From AM-2324 sp964225135 (GTDB taxonomy: Bacteria > Bacteroidota > Bacteroidia > Chitinophagales > Saprospiraceae), in contig CAXQNQ010000299.1 of assembly GCA_964225135.1 (NCBI GenBank), positions 1-12,734 of the forward strand: DNA of 12,734 nt, in the 5' to 3' direction. The translations under genes were made by a program, and so were the position numbers. Numbering within the stretch: the first letter of the stretch is position 1; every line of letters starts with the position of its first letter. The notes under the pieces were generated by a model that saw only the letters and a program-made list of their open reading frames with translations, searched no databases and had not been told where the DNA came from. Below are positions 6,235 through 12,734 of this stretch, piece after piece.

Positions 6235-7533
6235 ATTTATGGGCAGACCTAAGGCCTCCAATAAGGCTCTTGCTTTAATTAAGCATTCTTCGTATTCCAG
6301 TTCAGGTATGGAATCATACACAATGGCCCCACCAACAGAGAAGCTTGCTTGTTCTTTTTCTTGATCAATAATCAAGGTTCGAATAACAACATTGAAGTCG
6401 AAATCTCCTTGTGGGGTAAAATATCCGATGGCGCCTGAATAAAATCCACGTTTTCTATTTTCATATTTATCTATGAGTATCATACTTCGATGCTTAGGAG
6501 CACCCGTCATGGATCCCATTGGGAAACTCGCCTTAATAGCGTCTAAGCCAGTATGAGATGCTTTGAGTTGCCCACTAACGGTAGAAATCATTTGGTGAAC
6601 GGTCTTAAATGCATAAACACCAAATAACTCTTCAACTTGTATAGTTCCTGTTTCAGAAACTCTCGCTAGGTCATTGCGTACTAAGTCTACAATCATAACA
6701 TTTTCAGCTCGGTCTTTTTCCGAATGGAATAGTTTATCGGCTGCTGCTGCATCCTGCTTACGATCTTTAAATCTTGATGCGGTTCCTTTTATAGGTTGTG
6801 AAATGAGTTTATTTTGTCTTTTGGCCAAATATCGTTCGGGGCTTACGGAGAGTATATGTATGTTTTCAAAATTGAAATAACAGGAGAAAGGTGCTTGCCC
6901 TCTAACATTCAAATCATTGAAAAGGTGTATTGGATCCGCTTGCACAGGCTCAACGGTAAACTCCACGCAGTAATTCATTTCATAGATGTCTCCTTCAATG
7001 ATATGTTGCCTAATGTCTTGGACATTTTGAAGGTATAAGTCTTTAGGTGTTGAGGGGATTAGTTTGGGAGCTATAGAAGCTTTTTTGATTTGATTTGTAT
7101 CAATTTCTTGCGCAAATACCTCAGTTAAGTCTACAGAGTCAGAGGCCCAAAATTGCTGCTCTTTTTCTATAATAAGGTACTTGGGAATAAAGAAAACTAA
7201 AGCTGGACTTTCTAGCCAATGTTGATTTTTAGATTGCAACTGTTCTAAGTCATTTTTCAAATCATAGCTCAAGCAGCCAAAGATCCATTGGTTAGGGTGT
7301 TTTTTTTGGAACAATTGCAGTTGATCAAAGGCGCCTTTTTCTTTTGAAAGAATTAAGCTATGTTCTACTCCCCACGCATAGGCTGCGTCAAAAGCACCAT
7401 ATTTGTCTTTGGTGTATCCATTCGAGGTTAAGTGACAAGCAAAAGATTCTTGTTTGAACTGATTTAGAACATGGCGTTTGAGCTTTTCCGCATCATCAAT
7501 CTCCACTAGTCTTAGCTGCTCCATCCTAAGCAA
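6217..7533 (-). CDS. pabB: Aminodeoxychorismate synthase component I
   Basis: It converts chorismate, with ammonia from a glutamine amidotransferase partner (PabA), to 4-amino-4-deoxychorismate on the way to p-aminobenzoate and folate. At 438 residues it has a divergent N-terminal half and a conserved chorismate-binding half (about 165-430). The decisive motif is QPIKGTASR (246-254): PabB has PIKGT with Lys249 as nucleophile, while anthranilate synthase (TrpE) has PIAGT. Other motifs are GDIYEMNYC, SPERYL, RAENVMIVDLVRNDLARV, GSMTGAPKHRSM, and the C-terminal GGAIVYDS followed by ELEYEECLIKARAL. No PabA or PabC gene is in the window. Translation may begin at Met1 or Met4. It starts 10 bases after the stop codon of the OmpA-type gene, so the two are likely one leftward transcript. 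Its 3' end overlaps aroA by 18 bases. Confidence 0.94.
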   Translation of the reverse strand: MLRMEQLRLVEIDDAEKLKRHVLNQFKQESFACHLTSNGYTKDKYGAFDAAYAWGVEHSLILSKEKGAFDQLQLFQKKHPNQWIFGCLSYDLKNDLEQLQSKNQHWLESPALVFFIPKYLIIEKEQQFWASDSVDLTEVFAQEIDTNQIKKASIAPKLIPSTPKDLYLQNVQDIRQHIIEGDIYEMNYCVEFTVEPVQADPIHLFNDLNVRGQAPFSCYFNFENIHILSVSPERYLAKRQNKLISQPIKGTASRFKDRKQDAAAADKLFHSEKDRAENVMIVDLVRNDLARVSETGTIQVEELFGVYAFKTVHQMISTVSGQLKASHTGLDAIKASFPMGSMTGAPKHRSMILIDKYENRKRGFYSGAIGYFTPQGDFDFNVVIRTLIIDQEKEQASFSVGGAIVYDSIPELEYEECLIKARALLEALGLPINLEGES

Positions 7534-7543
7534 TTTATTTACC

Positions 7544-8725
7544 TTAATTAATAGAGAGCACTTTCACTTCTACACGCTGGTTTTGCTTTCGACCATCTGC
7601 AGTGTCATTAGAAGCGATAGGATTTCTTTTCCCATAACCCTTATATCTCAAACGATATTTGGGTATCCCTTTTTGGACTAAATAATCATAAACTGCTTTG
7701 GCTCTATTAGTGGAAAGCTGATCACAGTAATAGTCTGGAGGCAGGTTATTGGTATGTCCTCCAACCTCAAGTCTTACGGTATTATTGTCTACTAAAAAAT
7801 CATAAAGTTCGTTCAAGGCAGGTTCTGACGAATCTCGAATTACTGCAGAATCATCATTGAAGTATAGTGCTTTGAGTTGCACTTTCTTTCCAACGCTAAG
7901 TTTATCTACATCGAGTTCTTTATTGATTTTAGCCTTTGTTACGGTTGTACCCGTTTTTGGCGTAACTTTTTCTGTTCTTTCTACCACTGGTTCACTAGTT
8001 GAAGTTTTAACCTCAACCTCTGGAGTATCGGGCGTATCAGGAGTTGGCGGTACTTCTGCCAATACCGGCTCCTCCAACACTTCTTCCTCACAAGGAACAG
8101 GAATAATGGACGAAGCATTATCTACTAGAACATGGCCATTGTATGGGAATAGGGTCATGTTCCAGAAAGCTTGGAGTAGGATACAATTCAAGTCTTCTTC
8201 AGGTGTGAAGGTGAAATCAAATCTAATCCAGCGGTTGGTATTAATGATATTACTTTCAGCTAGGAGTTGTTTCTTATCGCATAGCGAAGCTCCGCCATAA
8301 ATTCTTAATACAATTGGAGTGGTAAATTGCTCCGTTGCGGTCATCGAGCTATTGACGGATAAATAGTTTTTGGATTTGGACAAATAGATACTGAACTGGT
8401 AACAATTCCCAGCAAGCATAGGCTTTCTAAGCCGCTGCGAAATCCCCTCATAAGTATCATTATCTCTAGTAACCATACCAATATAGGAGGCACCATCTTG
8501 TGGTCTATTATCTACGCCAAAAAATAAGTTATTGATATTGGGTGATGGGTGAATATCTGGAGGTGTTTCTTCTGCAAAACCACAATCATTCCAGCCATAA
8601 GGTACTTTTTCAGTCCCTGGAAGGTCCTCAAACGATGGGTTGATTAATTCGATAGGTTGTTCTTGTGCGAATATTCCCGAAAAGCAAATTAAAATTGCCG
8701 CAATAGATAAGATACTTCTCAACAT
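7544..8725 (-). CDS. Envelope protein with C-terminal OmpA peptidoglycan-binding domain
   Basis: This 393-residue exported protein has three parts. A signal peptide covers residues 1-20 (probable cut at GIFA-QEQ). Residues about 24-215 start with INPSFEDLPG and PYGWNDCG and contain QRLRKPMLAGNCYQFSIYLS, FDFTF and GHVLVDNASS; this looks like a jelly-roll, carbohydrate-binding-like domain. A Pro, Thr and Glu-rich linker follows (about 216-275, with PPTPDTPDTPE). The C-terminal OmpA domain (about 286-393) has LYFNDDSAVI, LEVGGHTNN, QLSTNRAKAVYDYL, YKGYGKRNPIASN and GRKQNQRVEV. It probably links the outer membrane or periplasm to peptidoglycan. Where most OmpA domains have the diaminopimelate-binding Asp (GHTD), this has Asn326, while the partner Arg341 is present at the right spacing of 15. 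It has no N-terminal beta-barrel. It leads the unit with pabB. Confidence 0.88.
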   Translation of the reverse strand: MLRSILSIAAILICFSGIFAQEQPIELINPSFEDLPGTEKVPYGWNDCGFAEETPPDIHPSPNINNLFFGVDNRPQDGASYIGMVTRDNDTYEGISQRLRKPMLAGNCYQFSIYLSKSKNYLSVNSSMTATEQFTTPIVLRIYGGASLCDKKQLLAESNIINTNRWIRFDFTFTPEEDLNCILLQAFWNMTLFPYNGHVLVDNASSIIPVPCEEEVLEEPVLAEVPPTPDTPDTPEVEVKTSTSEPVVERTEKVTPKTGTTVTKAKINKELDVDKLSVGKKVQLKALYFNDDSAVIRDSSEPALNELYDFLVDNNTVRLEVGGHTNNLPPDYYCDQLSTNRAKAVYDYLVQKGIPKYRLRYKGYGKRNPIASNDTADGRKQNQRVEVKVLSIN

Positions 8726-8852
8726 CTTCTGTAGTTCGATTGGTATATTGATTTCTGGTAAAACGAATTTGGATAATTGCTTATTGGATAAGTTAAGAAA
8801 AAAGTAGCTTAAACCATTAACTTTTAGATTAACTACAATAGGCCTAATATAA

Positions 8853-8908
8853 AAATCGCCTGCTAACTGAATATGATTTGAAATCTTTTGATTCAGAGCA
8901 GGCGATTT
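8853..8908 (-). terminator. Long-hairpin terminator after the acyl-CoA dehydrogenase gene
   Basis: AAATCGCCTGCT (8853-8864) pairs perfectly with AGCAGGCGATTT (8897-8908). Inside it, CTGAAT (8867-8872) pairs with ATTCAG (8891-8896), separated on one side by 2 unpaired bases, with an 18-base loop. On the leftward transcript the stem ends in a run of T. It lies 18 bases after the stop codon. Confidence 0.88.
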
Positions 8909-8926
8909 AATTATACTATTAATTGC

Positions 8927-10135
8927 TTACTTAAATGCATTCAGTCCAGTAACATCCATACCTGTAATTAGTAAGTGGATGTCATGTGTACCTTCATAAG
9001 TAAGTACTGTTTCTAAGTTCATCATATGTCTCATGATTGGGTATTCATTGGTAATACCCATACCACCATGAATCTGTCTAGCTTCTCTAGCTATCTCTAA
9101 TGCCATGTGTACATTATTACGCTTAGCCATTGAAATTTGAGCAGGAGTAGCTCTACCCTCATTAGCTAGAGATCCAAGTCTCCAAGTCAATAATTGTGCT
9201 TTCGTGATTTCCGTAATCATTTCAGCCAATTTTTTCTGAGTCAACTGGAAGCCTGCGATTGGTTTTCCGAATTGTTCTCTCTCTTTAGAGTATCTCAAAG
9301 CAGAATCGTAGCAATCCAATGCAGCACCAATAGCACCCCAAGCAATTCCATAACGTGCTTTAGATAAACAACTCAAAGGACCTTTCAGACCCTGAACCCC
9401 TGGCAATACATTTTCTTTTGGAACGCGAACATCTTCAAATACTAGTTCACCAGTAATAGACGCTCTTAATGATAGCTTACCATGAATCTCAGGTGCTGAG
9501 AAACCAGGCATATCTTTTTCTACAATCACGCCGCGGATGATTCCTTCTTCATCTTTAGCCCATACCACTGCGATATCAGCTACAGGTGAATTAGTAATCC
9601 ACATTTTTGCTCCATTTAGGATATATGCATCACCATCGTCTTTGATGTTGGTGATCATTCCAGCAGGGTTAGACCCGTGATCAGGTTCAGTCAAACCAAA
9701 ACAACCAATGAATTCTCCAGAAGCTAGTTTTGGTAGATACTTCATACGTTGCTCTTCACTACCAAATCTATAGATTGGGTACATCACCAAAGAACCTTGA
9801 ACAGAAGCCATGGATCTCAATCCGGAATCACAACGCTCTAATTCTTGCATGATCACTCCATATGCGATTTCATCCATGCCACCACAACCATATTTAGTCG
9901 GAAGTGAAGGTCCAAAAGCACCAATTTCAGCTAATCCCTTGAATAAGTGTTGTGGGCAAGTTCCATTCTCGTAGTGCTCCTCAATGATTGGGCTCACCTC
10001 TTGTTTTACCCAGTCTCTAACTGCATCTCTCGCCAAGATATGGTCTTCGCTTAGTAGTTCATCCATCAGATAATAATCGTGCGCTTGATAGCGATCAACT
10101 TTAGCTGCGGATTTTGTCGTTGTTGTCTTGTTCAT
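8927..10135 (-). CDS. gcdH: Glutaryl-CoA dehydrogenase
   Basis: This FAD-dependent acyl-CoA dehydrogenase of 402 residues probably oxidises and decarboxylates glutaryl-CoA to crotonyl-CoA, a step in lysine and tryptophan breakdown. It matches the human enzyme closely along its length, for example SLVMYPIYRFGSEEQRMKYLP, GCFGLTEPDHGSNP, WITNSPVADIAVVWAK, KLSLRASITGEL, ARYGIAWGAIGAA and FGKPIAGFQLTQKKLAEM. The catalytic base is Glu381 in TYEGTHDIH. Residues tied to glutaryl-CoA specificity in the family are kept: Glu100, Arg107 and Ser111 within ELERCDSGLRSMASVQ, and Thr in GLTEP. This favours GcdH over a generic short-chain acyl-CoA dehydrogenase. The N-terminal dozen residues (KTTTTKSAAK) are a disordered lead. 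It is a single-gene unit with a good promoter and a strong terminator. Confidence 0.92.
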   Translation of the reverse strand: MNKTTTTKSAAKVDRYQAHDYYLMDELLSEDHILARDAVRDWVKQEVSPIIEEHYENGTCPQHLFKGLAEIGAFGPSLPTKYGCGGMDEIAYGVIMQELERCDSGLRSMASVQGSLVMYPIYRFGSEEQRMKYLPKLASGEFIGCFGLTEPDHGSNPAGMITNIKDDGDAYILNGAKMWITNSPVADIAVVWAKDEEGIIRGVIVEKDMPGFSAPEIHGKLSLRASITGELVFEDVRVPKENVLPGVQGLKGPLSCLSKARYGIAWGAIGAALDCYDSALRYSKEREQFGKPIAGFQLTQKKLAEMITEITKAQLLTWRLGSLANEGRATPAQISMAKRNNVHMALEIAREARQIHGGMGITNEYPIMRHMMNLETVLTYEGTHDIHLLITGMDVTGLNAFK

Positions 10136-10188
10136 TATAATGACAATATGATTTTTTCAAAAATTAGTTAAGGCTTGGTATACAATTG

Positions 10189-10219
10189 CAAAAATACATA
10201 TATTCAGCAAATCTTCTAA
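10189..10219 (-). promoter_or_regulatory. Likely gcdH promoter
   Basis: Read leftward, TTA (10217-10219), 20 bases, then TATTTTTG (10189-10196). The -7 element matches the Bacteroidota consensus TAnnTTTG exactly; the -33 element has one mismatch. The leader would be about 45-50 bases. Confidence 0.5.
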
Positions 10220-10222
10220 TAC

Positions 10223-10241
10223 TTGCCCTTGGCAAAGGCAA
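10223..10241. promoter_or_regulatory. 19-base palindrome between gcdH and folB, possible operator
   Basis: TTGCCCTTGGCAAAGGCAA is an imperfect palindrome centred on 10232: 8 of 9 base pairs match, with a single C-A mismatch at 10228/10236. It sits just upstream of the leftward gcdH promoter and overlaps the proposed -33 and spacer of the rightward folB promoter, a position where a dimeric repressor or activator could affect either gene. No regulator gene is nearby. Confidence 0.35.
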
Positions 10242-10254
10242 ATGTTTACATTTT
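10223..10254 (+). promoter_or_regulatory. Possible folB promoter
   Basis: TTG (10223-10225), 21 bases, then TACATTTT (10247-10254) resembles the Bacteroidota -33/-7 pair with one mismatch in the -7 element and a spacer at the long end. The leader would be about 15 bases. Confidence 0.35.
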
Positions 10255-10276
10255 ATCCACAAATAATGCATGTTAG

Positions 10277-10795
10277 ATGGCAAAATTATCGTTAGAGGGT
10301 ATGGAGTTTTACGCCCAACATGGCGTGTATGAAGAGGAAACCATATTAGGTGGAAAATATACCGTTGATGTAACGGTGGAGGTTGATATTGTCAAGGCTG
10401 CGGTCACTGATGACATCCAATCTGCGGTCAATTATGAAGTCATTCATGCTATTGTGAAGTCGGCCATGCAAAAGCCTACTAAGCTTATTGAGACCATCGT
10501 TGAACGAATTGGTTTAGGGCTAAAGAATCATTATCCACATTTAAAGGAAATGTATATTCGGGTAGTTAAGCATCATCCACCATTAGGTGGCATTGTTAAG
10601 CAGGCAGTTATTGAAACTAAGGCTGATTATAGAAAGAAATGTGGTCGTTGTAGCAAACCTATGTTGTGTTATCAAGACAAGACGTGTTGGTGCATGGATG
10701 CTGGAGTAATGGATCAAGGCCGATTAGAACATTTGAAATTAAATTTTGATAATTCTTGTCTTTGTTCGGACTGTGTTCGATACTATGCCGGATAG
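10277..10795 (+). CDS. folB: Dihydroneopterin aldolase fused to a cysteine-rich CWC module
   Basis: Residues 1-115 are a complete FolB (dihydroneopterin aldolase), which cleaves 7,8-dihydroneopterin to 6-hydroxymethyl-7,8-dihydropterin and glycolaldehyde in folate synthesis. It has LEGMEFYAQHGVYEEETILGG with Glu21 at the position of the substrate-anchoring Glu, VNYEVIHAIV, LIETIVERIG, and RVVKHHPPLGG with catalytic Lys98. FolB usually ends near residue 120. Here the frame runs on without a break into about 55 residues with eight cysteines (122, 125, 131, 137, 139, 161, 163, 166) in the order C-x2-C-x5-C-x5-CWC-x21-C-x-C-x2-C. This resembles the 'cysteine-rich CWC' family, a probable metal-binding module. 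The role of the tail is unknown. The gene is divergent from gcdH and followed by the DUF4197 gene on the same strand. Confidence 0.9.
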   Translation: MAKLSLEGMEFYAQHGVYEEETILGGKYTVDVTVEVDIVKAAVTDDIQSAVNYEVIHAIVKSAMQKPTKLIETIVERIGLGLKNHYPHLKEMYIRVVKHHPPLGGIVKQAVIETKADYRKKCGRCSKPMLCYQDKTCWCMDAGVMDQGRLEHLKLNFDNSCLCSDCVRYYAG

Positions 10796-10816
10796 TTTTA
10801 AGTTTTGTTTAAAGAA

Positions 10817-10835
10817 GTTTATGATTTCCATAAAC
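10817..10835 (+). terminator. Weak hairpin after folB
   Basis: GTTTATG (10817-10823) and CATAAAC (10829-10835) form a perfect 7-bp stem with a 5-base loop, 21 bases after the folB stop codon. There is no clear T tract, so it may be a weak terminator or an unrelated inverted repeat in the leader of the next gene. Confidence 0.3.
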
Positions 10836-10893
10836 CTATTTCTAGCGAAAAGAAGTCATTTTTAACCCATATCATTAACATAAATCTCTAATA

Positions 10894-11619
10894 ATGATCA
10901 AAAAGATTGCCCTCGCATTTGGTGCTGTACTCACTTTCTCTGCATGTGATCCAGCCGTCCTTCAACAAGCCATAGATACTGTTGTATATACTGGTTCCAC
11001 TACAGAACTTACCAATCAAAATGTAGCAGATGGACTAAAGCAAGCCTTAGAAATTGGTATTACAGAAGGTGCACAAAAATTAAGTGCTACTGATGGTTAT
11101 TATAAGAGTGCTTATAAAATCTTATTGCCTGAAGAAGCTCAAAAAGTAGCGGATAAGCTGCGCAATGTTCCTGGATTTACGAAGGTAGAGGAGACTATTC
11201 TCGAAAAGGTGAATCGAGGAGCTGAGGATGCTGCAAAGAAGGCTGCTCCAATTTTCAAGCAAGCAATCATGTCTATGAGCTTCGGAGATGCTTGGGATAT
11301 TCTGATGGGGGATAAGGATGCAGCAACAAAATATCTTAGAAGAGTAACTTATAATTCACTATACAAAGAATTTAATCCAGTGATTATAGAGTCATTGGAC
11401 AAATTTAATGCCCGCACCTACTGGTCTTCGGCGGTAGATAAGTACAATAAAATTCCATTTGTTGAGAAGGCGAATCCAGATCTCGATGATCATGTGACTA
11501 GAGAGGCTTTGGCTGGTCTTTTTGACATGGTAGAAAAAAAGGAGCTGGACATTCGGGAGAATGTAGCTTCAAGAACTACAGACTTATTGAAAAAGGTATT
11601 TGCAAGGCAGGATAAATAA
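10894..11619 (+). CDS. DUF4197 family putative lipoprotein
   Basis: This 241-residue exported protein has an N-terminal signal (two Lys, hydrophobic 5-15) ending in FSAC, so Cys18 is a probable lipidation site. The mature part fits DUF4197: GLKQALEIGITEGAQKLSATDGYY (47-70), KILLPEEAQKVADKLR, VNRGAEDAAKKAAPIFKQAI, MSFGDAWDILMGDKDAATKYLRR, then FNPVIIESLDKF and DLDDHVTREALAGLFDMVEKKE followed by IRENVASRTT. It is mainly helical. The family is widespread in Gram-negative bacteria and, to my knowledge, has no assigned function. It lies 98 bases after folB, with a weak hairpin between them, so it may have its own start of transcription. A strong terminator follows. Confidence 0.88.
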   Translation: MIKKIALAFGAVLTFSACDPAVLQQAIDTVVYTGSTTELTNQNVADGLKQALEIGITEGAQKLSATDGYYKSAYKILLPEEAQKVADKLRNVPGFTKVEETILEKVNRGAEDAAKKAAPIFKQAIMSMSFGDAWDILMGDKDAATKYLRRVTYNSLYKEFNPVIIESLDKFNARTYWSSAVDKYNKIPFVEKANPDLDDHVTREALAGLFDMVEKKELDIRENVASRTTDLLKKVFARQDK

Positions 11620-11621
11620 AT

Positions 11622-11655
11622 AAAAAGGGCAATTCATTTAGAATTGCCTTTTTTT
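11622..11655 (+). terminator. Strong terminator after the DUF4197 gene
   Basis: GGCAATTC (11628-11635) pairs with GAATTGCC (11641-11648) around a 5-base loop, with flanking A and T runs extending the stem, then seven T (11649-11655). It begins 2 bases after the stop codon region. Confidence 0.92.
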
Positions 11656-11695
11656 CTGGCTATCATACACTTGCAAGTATTAGCGGGATATCCCC

Positions 11696-11724
11696 TTGAA
11701 TTAAGCGCTTTTTTCCTAAATTTG
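11696..11724 (+). promoter_or_regulatory. Promoter of the 3-hydroxyacyl-CoA dehydrogenase gene
   Basis: TTG (11696-11698), 18 bases, then TAAATTTG (11717-11724), an exact TAnnTTTG. This is the best Bacteroidota-type promoter in the window. The leader would be about 35 bases. Confidence 0.6.
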
Positions 11725-11764
11725 AGGGCATAATTATTCCAAATAAACTGCCAAATTAGGCTAT

Positions 11765-12734
11765 ATGATAAAAGTAGGTGTACTCGGCTCAGGATCCATG
11801 GGCTCAGGAATTGCACAAGTGGCGGCTACTGCAGGTCATGATGTGGTGTTAGTTGATAACAACCCAGATGCATTGAACCAGGCAAAATCCAATTTAGCTA
11901 AGGTTATGGATCGCCTAGTGGAGAAAGGTCGACTAAATGCACAGACTGCGTCAGAAATTCAAAGTAGAATCCATTATAAAACGGAGATAGAAGCTTTTGC
12001 ATCCTGTGGTTTAGTCATAGAGGCTATCATTGAAGATTTAGGTATTAAGCAATCTGTATTTGCTAGTATGGAATCGATTGTACCTACAGATTGTATTATA
12101 GCGTCTAATACTTCTTCCCTTTCGATATCAGCTATAGGTAGTGCTTTGAAAAGCCCAGAGCGTTTTCTTGGGATTCATTTTTTCAATCCCGCTCCTTTGA
12201 TGAAATTAGTAGAGATTATCCCTGCACTTCAGACCTCAGATACCTATCTGGATATAGCAAAAAATACTATTGATTCCTGGGGTAAGTTGACTGTACTAGC
12301 AAAAGATACACCAGGGTTTATTGTCAATCGAATTGCTAGGCCTTTTTATAGTGAGGCCTTACGCATGTATGATGAGGGCGTTGCAGACTTTGCCACTATC
12401 GATTGGGCACTTACAGAGATTGCAGGATTCCGAATGGGGCCATTTACCTTAATGGATTATATCGGCAATGATATCAATTACAAAGTAACGGAAACAGTCT
12501 ATGCTTCCTTCTTTTATGATGGTAGATTTATGCCATCTTTTACCCAAAAGCGATTGGCAGATGCAGGATATTATGGCCGCAAGGTGGGTAAGGGTTACTA
12601 TGATTATAGTTCGGAGGCTTCGATGCCTGAACCTAATAAAGATTTAGACTTAGGACAAATGATAGCTGATCGGGTTGTTGTTATGTTGATCAACTTTGCA
12701 GCTGATGCCTTATTTATGAATGTTGCCTCGGAAC
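11765..12734 (+). CDS. 3-hydroxyacyl-CoA dehydrogenase (3-hydroxybutyryl-CoA dehydrogenase type), 3' end missing
   Basis: This NAD-dependent enzyme oxidises (S)-3-hydroxyacyl-CoA to 3-ketoacyl-CoA in beta-oxidation. From ATG at 11765, 323 codons are visible without a stop, running off the window. The N-terminal Rossmann part has VGVLGSGSMGSGIAQ (4-18) and VVLVDNN. The catalytic set is complete: Ser117 in SNTSSLS, His138 in GIHFFNPAPLMKLVEI, Glu150, and Asn188 in TPGFIVNR. A first C-terminal 3HCDH domain ends near YYGRKVGKGYYDY. After that, residues about 297-323 (DLDLGQMIADRVVVMLINFA and on) look like the start of a second such domain, as in longer PaaH-like enzymes, so the full protein is probably well over 370 residues. 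Chain-length specificity is not readable. Confidence 0.93.
   Translation, partial: MIKVGVLGSGSMGSGIAQVAATAGHDVVLVDNNPDALNQAKSNLAKVMDRLVEKGRLNAQTASEIQSRIHYKTEIEAFASCGLVIEAIIEDLGIKQSVFASMESIVPTDCIIASNTSSLSISAIGSALKSPERFLGIHFFNPAPLMKLVEIIPALQTSDTYLDIAKNTIDSWGKLTVLAKDTPGFIVNRIARPFYSEALRMYDEGVADFATIDWALTEIAGFRMGPFTLMDYIGNDINYKVTETVYASFFYDGRFMPSFTQKRLADAGYYGRKVGKGYYDYSSEASMPEPNKDLDLGQMIADRVVVMLINFAADALFMNVASE

Noticed and set aside
6217..7533. Anthranilate synthase component I (TrpE)
   Set aside because: The motif is PIKGT, with the Lys typical of PabB, not the Ala found in TrpE, and no other trp gene is adjacent.
7985..8065. Short repeat-like DNA (GGAGTATCGGGCGTATCAGG) in the OmpA-type gene
   Set aside because: It only encodes the PDTPDTPE part of the linker; low-complexity coding repeat, not a mobile or regulatory element.
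7857..8300. Long + strand open frame of 147 codons opposite the OmpA-type gene
   Set aside because: It is an antisense reading of a well-supported gene. Its Gly, Val and Ser-rich low-complexity stretch is the reverse of the Pro, Thr and Glu-rich linker, and it matches no family.
8726..8852. Promoter for the OmpA-type gene
   Set aside because: A TAACTTAT element is present in the leader, but no TTG lies at the right distance, so I do not list a promoter there.
11634..11816. Leftward open frame of 60 codons before the 3-hydroxyacyl-CoA dehydrogenase gene
   Set aside because: It runs across the strong terminator, the best promoter in the window and the start of a certain gene, and its sequence looks random.
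1..12734. Mobile element, prophage, CRISPR array, defence island or biosynthetic cluster
   Set aside because: No transposase, integrase, terminal repeats, direct-repeat array, nuclease or helicase genes, or cluster-type enzymes are seen; the genes are mostly housekeeping or conserved envelope families.

Overview
The window reads as ordinary core chromosome of a member of the Bacteroidota. Base composition is AT-rich. Start codons lack Shine-Dalgarno sequences. Several intergenic gaps carry the Bacteroidota-type promoter (TTG about 18-21 bases ahead of TAnnTTTG). The protein families are also typical of the phylum: a DUF4783 protein, a TIGR02757/DUF2400 protein, an OmpA-tailed envelope protein, and a glycosyltransferase with HPDYQY in place of DxD. 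I cannot name a genus from sequence alone. I see no transposase, integrase, CRISPR array, phage gene, toxin-antitoxin pair or recognisable defence system.

Layout. Bases 1-74 are the 3' part of a 5S rRNA, ending an rRNA operon, with its terminator just after. A leftward pair follows: gpmI (glycolytic phosphoglycerate mutase) and a small lipoprotein, coupled by an ATGA overlap and closed by a hairpin that contains the lipoprotein stop codon. A rightward DUF4783 secreted protein converges on a leftward TIGR02757 protein across a shared hairpin. A leftward family 2 glycosyltransferase lies upstream of the TIGR02757 gene, and the gap between them holds a possible 30-residue membrane peptide on the + strand. 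An OsmC-family gene and aroA form a tight rightward pair. aroA overlaps the 3' end of the leftward pabB by 18 bases. Upstream of pabB, 10 bases away, is an envelope protein with a C-terminal OmpA domain. Next come a leftward glutaryl-CoA dehydrogenase with a large terminator, a divergent rightward folB fused to a cysteine-rich CWC module, a DUF4197 lipoprotein with a strong terminator, and a 3-hydroxyacyl-CoA dehydrogenase that runs off the right edge.

How the genes connect. aroA feeds chorismate synthesis and PabB uses chorismate for the p-aminobenzoate arm of folate. FolB acts in the pterin arm, so two arms of folate synthesis lie within about 4 kb, though in different transcription units. 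Glutaryl-CoA dehydrogenase yields crotonyl-CoA, which after hydration is the kind of substrate that the dehydrogenase at the right edge oxidises. The link is metabolic; nothing shows co-transcription.

I did not find a clear new multi-gene system. The items most worth a second look are the FolB-CWC fusion, the OmpA-type protein with Asn at the usual diaminopimelate-binding Asp, the putative 30-residue peptide, and a near-perfect 19-base palindrome between gcdH and folB. No gene-free stretch exceeds 300 bases.
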